Positions 1-5,378 of a stretch of DNA of 5,401 nucleotides are shown piece by piece. Numbering within the stretch: the first letter of the stretch is position 1; every line of letters starts with the position of its first letter. The translations under genes and the position numbers were made by a program. The notes beneath the pieces are model-generated. The model worked only from the letters and a program-made list of their open reading frames with translations. It did not search any database and had not been told where the DNA came from. This DNA comes from Micrococcaceae bacterium UBA6021 (GTDB lineage Bacteria > Actinomycetota > Actinomycetes > Actinomycetales > Micrococcaceae): the NCBI GenBank assembly GCA_002427975.1, contig DIZT01000122.1, forward strand, positions 1-5,401. Reading direction: 5' to 3'.

Positions 1-63
1 CAACGCGGGGTCACTTAGCGCCCATCCGGGGCCTCCGCATGGGCGCTAAGTGACCCCGCGTTG
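1..63. repeat. 63-base near-perfect inverted repeat (terminator or repetitive palindromic element)
   Basis: Bases 1-25 are the exact reverse complement of bases 39-63, giving a 25-bp stem with no mismatch. Inside the 13-base loop, 27-30 can pair further with 34-37 across a single C-C mismatch, so nearly the whole element can fold. It begins 17 bases after the stop codon of the thiolase gene, which reads towards it, so it could end that transcript. No T-run follows on the plus side, and the minus side runs off the window. The stem is much longer than an ordinary terminator, and the sequence starts exactly on its first base. Both points suggest a multicopy palindromic element at which an assembly broke. 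The inverted repeat is seen directly; terminator or REP-like identity is inferred. Confidence 0.85.
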
Positions 64-80
64 CTTTGGAGGGGTGTGGA

Positions 81-1277
81 TCAGGCTTTGAGGATCAGGG
101 CGTCGCCCTGGCCACCGCCGCCACACAGGGCAACCACGCCTGTCCCGCCGCCGCGCCGCTTCAGGGCGAGTGCCTGATGCAGCACGAGCCGGGCCCCGGA
201 TGCGCCCACCGGATGACCCAGGGCGATGGCGCCGCCGTCGGCGTTGATCCTGTCAGCGTCAATCCCCAGGTCTTTGGCAGACTGCAGCACCACCGACGCG
301 AAGGCTTCGTTGACCTCGATGAGGTCCAGGTCAGCCACCGTCAGCCCCTCAAGTTTCAGGGCCCGCTCGATGGCGCGGGACGGCTGGGAATGCAGGGAAC
401 CGTCCGGTCCCGCGGTCTGGCCGTGGCTGCCGATCTCCGCAATCCAGCTCAGGCCCGCCGCTTCCGCCGCTGCCTTACTGGCCACCACCACGGCGGCCGC
501 ACCGTCGGACAGCGGGGAGGACGAACCGGCGGTGATGGTGGCGGCCGGGTCCTTGGAGAACGCGGGCTTCAACGCTGCGAGCGTCTCGATGGTGGTGCCG
601 GCGCGGATGCCCTCGTCGGTATCAATCACGACGGCGGGTCCCCGGCGTTGCGGGACCTCCACCGGAGCGATCTCCCCGGCTAGGATCCCTGCCGACCGGG
701 CGGCCTCCGCCCGCTGGTGGGACCGGGCCGCGACGACGTCCTGATCCTGCCGGCTGATGCCAAGGCGGGCGTTCCCGGCGTCGGTGGCGGAACCCATCAG
801 CTCGCCTGAGACAGGGTCCTGCAGGCCGTCGAAGGTCAGTGAATCCAGCAACGGTGTATCGCCCATCGCAACGCCGCCGCGGAGCCGGGGCAGCAGGTGC
901 GGGGCATTAGTCATGGATTCCTGGCCCGCGGCGACAATAAAATCCGCCTCGCCGGCGCGGATCATCCGGGCGGCATCGATCACGGCAGTCAGGCCGGAAA
1001 GGCACAATTTGTTGATGGTCACGGTGGGCACATCCCAGCCGATACCGGCCGCAAGGCTGGCCTGCCGGGCGGGTCCCTGGCCTGCACCCGCCTGGATGAC
1101 CTGGCCGACGATGACCGCCTGGATCTGTTCCGGCGCCACCCCGGACCGTTCCAGAGCGTTCCGGATGGCGTGGGCACCCAGTTCGCTGGAGGTGAGCCCG
1201 GAGAGGCCACCGCGGAACCTGCCGAAGGGGGTGCGGGCGCCGCCCAGGATGACGGGGACGTGAGCGTCATTGCTCAT
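81..1277 (-). CDS. Acetyl-CoA acetyltransferase / thiolase family protein
   Basis: This is a 398-residue biosynthetic/degradative thiolase, about the usual length for the family. Such enzymes condense two acyl-CoA molecules (for example to acetoacetyl-CoA) or cleave 3-ketoacyl-CoA, in the cytosol. The complete catalytic set is present: nucleophile Cys92 in NKLCLSGL, the NEAF block at 323-326, His355 in GGAIALGHPVGASGAR, and the acid/base Cys385 in ALCGGGGQGDA. The ATG at 1277 is chosen because GAAAGG (1284-1289) lies 6 bases upstream; a longer in-frame start at 1346 would run into the preceding gene and adds residues unlike thiolases. The block usually written AGN(A/S)S reads AGSSSPLSDGAAA here (from about residue 250), with Ser in place of Asn. 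It follows the flavin-protein gene by 23 bases, so co-transcription is likely. Substrate chain length, and FadA-like versus AtoB/PhaA-like use, cannot be decided from sequence alone. Confidence 0.95.
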   Translation of the reverse strand: MSNDAHVPVILGGARTPFGRFRGGLSGLTSSELGAHAIRNALERSGVAPEQIQAVIVGQVIQAGAGQGPARQASLAAGIGWDVPTVTINKLCLSGLTAVIDAARMIRAGEADFIVAAGQESMTNAPHLLPRLRGGVAMGDTPLLDSLTFDGLQDPVSGELMGSATDAGNARLGISRQDQDVVAARSHQRAEAARSAGILAGEIAPVEVPQRRGPAVVIDTDEGIRAGTTIETLAALKPAFSKDPAATITAGSSSPLSDGAAAVVVASKAAAEAAGLSWIAEIGSHGQTAGPDGSLHSQPSRAIERALKLEGLTVADLDLIEVNEAFASVVLQSAKDLGIDADRINADGGAIALGHPVGASGARLVLHQALALKRRGGGTGVVALCGGGGQGDALILKA

Positions 1278-1300
1278 GGTCTGCCTTTCGATTGCCGGCG

Positions 1301-1765
1301 TTATTCGAAGGAGGCGCGGCGGCGGTCGGACAACCTGGTGTTCCATACGTCCGGTTTGGTGACTTTGAAGCGGCGCCCGGTCAGGGCGTTGGCGGTGAGC
1401 CGGATGTAGTGGTCCTTGTCCCCGTGTTCCCAGGGCTCCAGGTGCAGGCCATTCACGGCGTCCTTGTCAGCCTGGTCCTGGATCACCTCGGTGTCGCCGC
1501 GCACCACCACGCTCCACGCCTCTTCGCTGCGGGGATCGTAGCCATCAATCTCGAGCGCCGCCGGCCTCTCCGCTGCGGCGCCCCACAGCTTGGTGCCACC
1601 GGCGCTGCGGAAAACGATGCTCCTTCGGTGCAGGACGTAGTTGACCGGAAAGATTTCCGGGTGGCCCTCCACGACAAGGGCCAGGCGCCCTACGGCGTCG
1701 TTTGCGAGCAATTCCCAGCATTCGTCAAACGTCAATTTGGTGGTCGGCTGCGCATTCGAGTTCAT
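1301..1765 (-). CDS. Pyridoxamine 5'-phosphate oxidase family protein (flavin-binding split barrel)
   Basis: This is a 154-residue soluble protein that resembles the Pyridox_ox_2 group of small FMN-binding (sometimes F420-binding) split beta-barrel proteins, which are typically about 130-170 residues. Family-like stretches are the N-terminal helix with DECWELLANDAVGRLAL (about 14-30), the strand pair EIFPVNYVLHRRSIVFRSAGGTKL (about 37-60), and SVVVRGDTEVI (about 85-95). It is not the vitamin B6 enzyme PdxH itself, and the substrate is unknown for most members of the group. The start at 1765 has a modest AAGG upstream with an 8-base spacer. It lies 79 bases after the Nudix gene and 23 bases before the thiolase start, all on the same strand, so it probably belongs to one transcript. 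There is no signal peptide or membrane segment. The family call is fairly secure; cofactor and reaction are not. Confidence 0.88.
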   Translation of the reverse strand: MNSNAQPTTKLTFDECWELLANDAVGRLALVVEGHPEIFPVNYVLHRRSIVFRSAGGTKLWGAAAERPAALEIDGYDPRSEEAWSVVVRGDTEVIQDQADKDAVNGLHLEPWEHGDKDHYIRLTANALTGRRFKVTKPDVWNTRLSDRRRASFE

Positions 1766-1829
1766 GCACCATACCTTACGGCCCCTGCCGCCGGACCGAC
1801 AGTGTGCTGCGGCCGGTCAGGGCTGGACC

Positions 1830-1844
1830 GCGGCGCTGCGCCGC
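1830..1844 (-). terminator. Short GC hairpin directly after the Nudix stop codon
   Basis: GCGGCG (1830-1835) and CGCCGC (1839-1844) pair perfectly around a 3-base loop, immediately beyond the TAA that ends the Nudix gene. No T-run follows on the minus strand, so this is at best a weak or attenuating terminator. Such short GC stems also arise by chance in a genome of this composition. Confidence 0.2.
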
Positions 1845-2315
1845 TTAGGGTACGTCGCGGTGCTTGATCAGGGCATCAAGGATCGGAAGCTGGCCCTTGA
1901 CCAGCTTGTTGCGGGCATCGGGCTCGGTCACCCACCGGGCGTCATCCACTTCGGGAAAGTCCTGGATGGTGCCCGAGCCCTTGGGCCATTCCAAGGGAAA
2001 AGTGTTGCTCACGATCTGTCGGGGCTGGAAGTCGGACTCGGCTGCAAAGACCGTGATGATCTTTCCCGAGGGCTGCCGGAACGCGCCCAGGTCAAAGTAG
2101 TCAACGGCCGGCGGCGGCGTGCCGATCTCTTCGGCAAACTCACGCCGGGCGGCCCCGAGGGGATCTTGGCCGGGAAGGTACTCGCCTTTGGGAATCGACC
2201 AGGACTGGGTGGCCTTCCGCGCCCAGAACGGCCCGCCCATATGCGCTATCCAGACGTCCAGCCCGCCTGCTGCACTCGGCTTGTACAGCAGGATTCCTGC
2301 ACTGCGAACCACCAT
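1845..2315 (-). CDS. Nudix hydrolase
   Basis: This is a 156-residue Nudix-fold pyrophosphohydrolase; the family removes a nucleoside-diphosphate-linked or similar group in a metal-dependent reaction in the cytosol. The Nudix box runs from Gly44 to Gly65 (GEYLPGQDPLGAARREFAEEIG) and holds the metal-binding core REFAEE (58-63). The first Glu of the G-x5-E-x7-REUxEE consensus is Gln50 (codon CAA at 2168-2166, one base from GAA). The order SAGILLYK, then WSIPKGEY, then a C-terminal DDARWVTEPDA region resembles the predicted NTP-pyrophosphohydrolase group (COG4119-like), whose substrates are poorly defined. The start is set at ATG 2315 because GGGAGG (2321-2326) sits 5 bases upstream; an in-frame TTG at 2333 would extend it by six residues but lacks such a site. 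It begins 35 bases after the dehydrogenase stop on the same strand. Confidence 0.92.
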   Translation of the reverse strand: MVVRSAGILLYKPSAAGGLDVWIAHMGGPFWARKATQSWSIPKGEYLPGQDPLGAARREFAEEIGTPPPAVDYFDLGAFRQPSGKIITVFAAESDFQPRQIVSNTFPLEWPKGSGTIQDFPEVDDARWVTEPDARNKLVKGQLPILDALIKHRDVP

Positions 2316-2320
2316 GGTGA

Positions 2321-2326
2321 CCTCCC
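2321..2326 (-). promoter_or_regulatory. Ribosome binding site deciding the Nudix start
   Basis: Read on the minus strand, GGGAGG followed by TCACC places a strong Shine-Dalgarno sequence 5 bases before ATG 2315. It lies inside the longer reading frame that would start at TTG 2333, which argues for the shorter protein. Confidence 0.75.
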
Positions 2327-2350
2327 GGCTCAAGGCTATACCCGCGGTTT

Positions 2351-3382
2351 TCAGGGCCGGACGAGAACCTTCAGCGCCGTACGGTCTGCCATGGCCCGGT
2401 AGCCGTCGGCAACCTCCGCCAGGCTGACAGTCCGGTCAAAGACGCGGCCGGGCTGGATCTTGCCGTCCAGGATGTCCGGCATGAGCTCGTCGATGTAGGC
2501 CCGCGCCGGGGCCACGCCGCCGGTCAGGGTGATGTTGCGCATCACGGTGCCGAAATCCATGGGCACGGCAGGATACTGTGCGGCGCCCACCCTGCCCACG
2601 GCCCCGCCGTCGCGGACTATGGCGATGGCGGAGTCGATGGCAGCCTGCGTCCCCACGCATTCCAGCACGGTGTGGGTCCCGTCGCCGCCGGTCAGTTCGC
2701 GCACCCGCTCGATGCCCTCCTCGCCGCGTTCGGCGATGACGTCGGTGGCACCGAACTCCCGCCCGAGGTCCGTCCGGTCCCGGTGGCTGCCCATCAGCAG
2801 GATGCGCTCGGCGCCCAGCCGCCTGGCTGCCAGTACCGCGGAAAGTCCGACGGCGCCGTCGCCCACCACCGTCACGGTGGTCCGCGCGTTCACTCCCGCC
2901 GTGACGGCGGCATGGTGCCCCGTGCAGTAAACGTCGGACAGCGTGAGCAGCGAGGGGAGCAGCGGGGAGTCCTCGGCAACCGGAAGTTTGACCAGGGTGC
3001 CCTGCGCCTGCGGCACCCGCACGGCTTCGCCCTGGCCGCCGTCGAGCGCGTGGCCCCAGCCGCCGCCATGGCGGCAGGACGTCTGCAGCCCCTCCCGGCA
3101 GAAGTCGCAGGTGTTGTCCGCCCAGACGAAGGGCGCCACCACCAGGTCGCCGCGCTTGAGGCCCCTGACGGCGGACCCCAGTTCTTCCACGGCGCCCAGG
3201 AACTCATGGCCCATCCGCCGGCCGTGGACGGAGGGCGGAAGGGAGGCGTACGGCCACAGATCGCTGCCGCACACGCAGGAGAGGACCACCCGGACCACGG
3301 CGTCGGTGGGTTCTTTGATGGCTGCGTCCGGGACGTCCTCGACGCGTACGTCGCCGGCTCCGTACATAACTGTTGCCCGCAT
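2351..3382 (-). CDS. Zinc-dependent alcohol dehydrogenase (MDR superfamily)
   Basis: This is a 343-residue medium-chain dehydrogenase/reductase that interconverts an alcohol and a carbonyl compound using NAD(P) in the cytosol. The N-terminal GroES-like catalytic domain has the zinc ligands Cys38 (in CVCGSDLW) and His59-Glu60 (MGHE). The structural-zinc loop has Cys92, Cys95 and Cys103, while the position of the usual first Cys is Asp89. The Rossmann domain begins with VVGDGAVG (about 172-179). The second beta strand ends in LLMGSHRDR with no acidic residue at its tip, which hints at NADP(H) rather than NAD(H) (inference). The start at ATG 3382 is supported by AAAGGA (3389-3394) 6 bases upstream. 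The open frame continues upstream to 3991, but that part lies antisense to the cupin gene and is unlike any MDR N terminus. It is transcribed divergently from the cupin and regulator genes and leads the minus-strand cluster. The true substrate is unknown. Confidence 0.95.
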   Translation of the reverse strand: MRATVMYGAGDVRVEDVPDAAIKEPTDAVVRVVLSCVCGSDLWPYASLPPSVHGRRMGHEFLGAVEELGSAVRGLKRGDLVVAPFVWADNTCDFCREGLQTSCRHGGGWGHALDGGQGEAVRVPQAQGTLVKLPVAEDSPLLPSLLTLSDVYCTGHHAAVTAGVNARTTVTVVGDGAVGLSAVLAARRLGAERILLMGSHRDRTDLGREFGATDVIAERGEEGIERVRELTGGDGTHTVLECVGTQAAIDSAIAIVRDGGAVGRVGAAQYPAVPMDFGTVMRNITLTGGVAPARAYIDELMPDILDGKIQPGRVFDRTVSLAEVADGYRAMADRTALKVLVRP

Positions 3383-3549
3383 GATGATTCCTTTCGTTGG
3401 TCTGGTATCCAGCAAACAGCGAAAACCGGCGTGGGGGGAGTGCCTGGCGATACAGGTATTGGCAGGGCCTCCCAGGCTGGAGCGCGGCGGGCTAGCGTTA
3501 GGTGAGGCATCTGGCCGCGGCGCCCCGGCGTCGGCGGTGCGCAAACTGC

Positions 3550-3565
3550 CCTGTGATGCCACAGG
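3550..3565. promoter_or_regulatory. Inverted repeat CCTGTG-N4-CACAGG upstream of the cupin gene
   Basis: Six-base perfect arms flank ATGC, and the element ends 2 bases before the cupin Shine-Dalgarno sequence. It could be a repressor operator or a small hairpin in the leader RNA that affects access to the ribosome site. I saw no second copy elsewhere in the intergenic region. Its role is inferred from position and symmetry only. Confidence 0.35.
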
Positions 3566-3567
3566 TG

Positions 3568-3575
3568 AGAAGGAG
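3568..3575 (+). promoter_or_regulatory. Strong ribosome binding site of the cupin gene
   Basis: AGAAGGAG lies 5 bases before ATG 3581. It is the best Shine-Dalgarno match of the plus-strand genes and fixes the cupin start. Confidence 0.8.
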
Positions 3576-3580
3576 AACCG

Positions 3581-3985
3581 ATGGAAATCCAGTCCAAGAA
3601 AGCCAGCAACAAAGGGCCTGCGCAGATGTTCACCGGCGATGTCTGGTTCGACGTCGTTGCCCAGGGCGAGAGTCCCTCGCGTCTGCGGGTCAACATGGTC
3701 CGCTTCGCCCCCGGAGCCCACACCGCGTGGCACCAGCACGCAAACGGCCAGACCCTGCACGTCACCGAGGGCCGCGGCCTGGTGCAGTCCCGCGGTGGCG
3801 AGGTCATCGAAGTCCGCCCCGGCGACACCATCTACACACCCCCGGGCGAATGGCACTGGCACGGCGCGGCCCCGGACCACTTCATGAGCCACCTGGCCAT
3901 GTGGGAAGCGCTGGGGACGGACCAGGACGGACCCGAGACCGGCTGGGGCGACCACGTGACCGGCCCTGAATATCCCGGAAAGTAG
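3581..3985 (+). CDS. Small cupin, (R)-hydroxynitrile-lyase-like
   Basis: This is a 134-residue single-domain cupin. Motif 1 is GAHTAWHQHANGQTLHVTEG (45-64) and motif 2 is GDTIYTPPGEWHWHGAAP (81-98). The predicted metal ligands are His51, His53, Gln57 and His92. Gln in place of the usual Glu, the KGPA..FTG N terminus (11-19) and the HWHGAAP block are features I recall from the manganese-dependent cupin hydroxynitrile lyases of Granulicella and Acidobacterium (His53, His55, Gln59, His94 there). Those enzymes cleave or form cyanohydrins. Most relatives are untested and are annotated only as cupin proteins, so the natural reaction may be a different carbonyl or quinone conversion. It lacks a signal peptide and should be cytosolic. 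It is followed after 9 bases by the regulator gene, so the two are probably co-transcribed and translationally coupled. The fold and subfamily are secure; lyase activity is inference. Confidence 0.93.
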   Translation: MEIQSKKASNKGPAQMFTGDVWFDVVAQGESPSRLRVNMVRFAPGAHTAWHQHANGQTLHVTEGRGLVQSRGGEVIEVRPGDTIYTPPGEWHWHGAAPDHFMSHLAMWEALGTDQDGPETGWGDHVTGPEYPGK

Positions 3986-3994
3986 GGACACCCG

Positions 3995-4900
3995 ATGCCC
4001 GCCCCAGCAAGCTCCGACGGCATGGACAACCGCACGCAGATCCGTGATTTCCTTGCCACCCGCCGTGCCCGGATCAGCCCGGACCAGGCGGGGTTGCCGG
4101 CCTACGGCGGGAACCGGCGGGTCCCGGGGCTGCGCCGCGAGGAGGTGGCACTGCTTGCCGGGGTGAGCATCGACTACTACATCCGCCTGGAGCGGGGGAA
4201 CCTGTCAGGAGTCTCGGACAGCGTACTGGAAGCCCTGGCCCGGGCCCTTCACCTCGACGAAGCCGAGCGCGAGCATCTCCTGCACCTCGCCCGGGCCGCC
4301 GGCACGCCGTCCCGCCAGCGCCGCCGTCCGGCGCCGCAGCCCGTGCGTCCCCCGGTCCAGCGGATCCTCGACGCGATGACCGATGTCCCGGCGTTCGTCC
4401 GCAACGGCCGCCGCGACGTCCTTTCCGCCAACGCGCTGGGGTACGCCCTCTACTCCGAGGTTTACGCGGACCCGGCCCGGCCCGCGAACCTGGCCCGGTT
4501 TGTGTTCCTCAGCCCCCGCGCCCGGGACTTCTTTCCGGACTGGACCGGCGCAGCGAGCGGTCTTGTGGCCAACCTCCGCCAGGAAGCCGGGCGCAATCCG
4601 TACGACAAGGCGCTCACGGATCTCGTGGGGGAGCTCTCAGTACAGAGCCCTGAATTCCGCACCCGGTGGGCTGCCCACAACGTCGGCTATCACCGCACAG
4701 GACTCAAAGCCATCCACCACCCGGTGGTCGGGGACCTGGAGCTCAGCTTCGAGGCCATGGACCTCCCGGCCGATCCCGGTCTTTCGCTGGTGGTCTACGG
4801 CGCCGAGCCCGGCTCCGCAACCCACGACGCCCTGAAGCTCCTCAGCAGCTGGGCAGCGACCAACGGCCTGTCTACTGAATCCCGGCAAACAACACGTTGA
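3995..4900 (+). CDS. XRE-family transcriptional regulator with MmyB-like ligand-binding domain
   Basis: This is a 301-residue DNA-binding regulator. The N-terminal helix-turn-helix domain spans about 13-100, with the family signature GLRREEVALLAGVS..YYIRLERG (45-68) and the following helix SDSVLEALARALHLD. A basic linker (about 105-120) leads to an MmyB-like ligand-binding domain (about 121-285) with typical blocks FVRNGRRDVLSAN, WAAHNV...TGLKAIHHPVVGDLEL, and VVYGAEPGS. Such regulators in actinobacteria often sit beside an oxidoreductase gene they control; the ligand is usually unknown (some bind fatty-acid-like molecules). The ATG at 3995 has a modest AGGGA that overlaps the cupin stop codon; an internal ATG at 4022 has no ribosome site and is less likely. 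The gene is in the same frame as the cupin, and its last 29 bases overlap the convergent lyase gene. Likely targets are the 3383-3580 region and the divergent dehydrogenase (inference). Confidence 0.95.
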   Translation: MPAPASSDGMDNRTQIRDFLATRRARISPDQAGLPAYGGNRRVPGLRREEVALLAGVSIDYYIRLERGNLSGVSDSVLEALARALHLDEAEREHLLHLARAAGTPSRQRRRPAPQPVRPPVQRILDAMTDVPAFVRNGRRDVLSANALGYALYSEVYADPARPANLARFVFLSPRARDFFPDWTGAASGLVANLRQEAGRNPYDKALTDLVGELSVQSPEFRTRWAAHNVGYHRTGLKAIHHPVVGDLELSFEAMDLPADPGLSLVVYGAEPGSATHDALKLLSSWAATNGLSTESRQTTR

Positions 4901-5378
4901 GTTCGGCCGTCAGCTGCTTCTGTACGGCAGGCGTCCCGATTTCCTTACCGTCAATGTGGTTGACCGGCGCGAGCAGCCTGATGCTGGAAATCAGCCACAC
5001 GGCGTCGGCATCCAGCAGGTCCTGCGGCTCCAAAGGCCCGTAGCCGAGCTCCCACCCGGCCGCCTTGGCTGCCGTGAAAAGTGCGCCCTGGGACGTGCCC
5101 GCGAGGATCCCGCTGTCCAGCTGCGGGGTGATGAGCCGGCGCACCGTGCGGGTGGCGCCGGCGCCGTCGTCGGACGTTTCCAGGTGCGCCAGCAGCACCG
5201 TGGACGTGGGGCCCTCCAGGACCCGGCCGTCGGAGGAGGTGAAGATGACGTCGTCGGCGCCCTGTTTGTGGGCGTACCGCAGGGCGGCCATGTTCGTGGC
5301 ATAGGACAGGGTCTTGGCGCCGAGCAGCAGCCACGGCGCGCGCTCGGCCGCATCGCTGTCGTAGCCGCGGTCCAGGAG
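4872..5378 (-). CDS. 4-amino-4-deoxychorismate lyase-type class IV aminotransferase, partial (5' end missing)
   Basis: This is the C-terminal 168 residues of a PLP enzyme; family members are usually about 270-300 residues, so about 100-130 N-terminal residues are lost at the contig edge. The blocks visible are GAKTLSYATNMAALRYA, where the Lys (codon 5315-5313) is the predicted PLP Schiff-base residue, then DDVIFTSSDGRVLEGPTST with the Glu expected to contact the PLP ring, GILAGTSQGALF, and DAVWLISSIRLLAPVNHIDG. These match actinobacterial enzymes that convert aminodeoxychorismate to p-aminobenzoate plus pyruvate in folate synthesis. A branched-chain or D-amino-acid transaminase is the alternative but fits less well. 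The apparent ATG at 5393 and the first five residues (MYKRQ) come from adapter sequence and are not part of the gene. The stop codon lies inside the end of the convergent regulator gene. Confidence 0.85.
   Translation of the reverse strand, partial: LLDRGYDSDAAERAPWLLLGAKTLSYATNMAALRYAHKQGADDVIFTSSDGRVLEGPTSTVLLAHLETSDDGAGATRTVRRLITPQLDSGILAGTSQGALFTAAKAAGWELGYGPLEPQDLLDADAVWLISSIRLLAPVNHIDGKEIGTPAVQKQLTAELNVLFAGIQ

Larger units (their letters stand above)
3383..3580. promoter_or_regulatory. Divergent intergenic control region
   Basis: This 198-base gap separates the start codons of the dehydrogenase (minus) and the cupin (plus), so it must carry promoters for both directions. Visible elements are AAAGGA (3389-3394, minus-strand ribosome site), CTGG-TAT-CCAG (3402-3412), ATAC-AG-GTAT (3450-3459), a plus-strand TAGCGT at 3493-3498 that fits the actinobacterial TAnnnT -10 pattern but has no good -35 partner, and the larger repeat at 3550-3565 listed separately. 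No convincing -10/-35 pair is seen for the minus strand. The MmyB-type regulator encoded at 3995-4900 is the obvious candidate to bind here, but its site cannot be chosen from one sequence. Confidence 0.55.

Noticed and set aside
1278..1346. Longer thiolase start at 1346
   Set aside because: It would overlap the flavin-protein gene and adds 23 residues foreign to thiolases; ATG 1277 has GAAAGG at the right distance.
66..1409. Several plus-strand open frames over the thiolase and flavin-protein genes
   Set aside because: They are antisense shadows of strongly conserved genes and show low-complexity Arg/Gly/Pro/Ala-rich translations without motifs.
3062..3075. Perfect 14-base palindrome GCCGCCATGGCGGC
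   Set aside because: It lies inside dehydrogenase codons (around the Gly-rich stretch after Cys103) and is explained by GC-rich codon use.
3459..3498. TTGGCA (3459-3464) with TAGCGT (3493-3498) as a paired promoter
   Set aside because: The spacer is 28 bases, far outside the usual 16-19, so only the -10-like part was mentioned, with low confidence.
2672..3505. A 277-codon plus-strand open frame opposite the dehydrogenase
   Set aside because: It is the antisense shadow of a complete MDR enzyme, with no ribosome site or domain of its own.
3383..3991. Minus-strand reading frame extending upstream of the dehydrogenase (546-residue version)
   Set aside because: It lies antisense to the well-supported cupin gene, has no recognisable domain, and the dehydrogenase has its own ATG with a good ribosome site at 3382. 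Long antisense frames are expected in GC-rich coding DNA.
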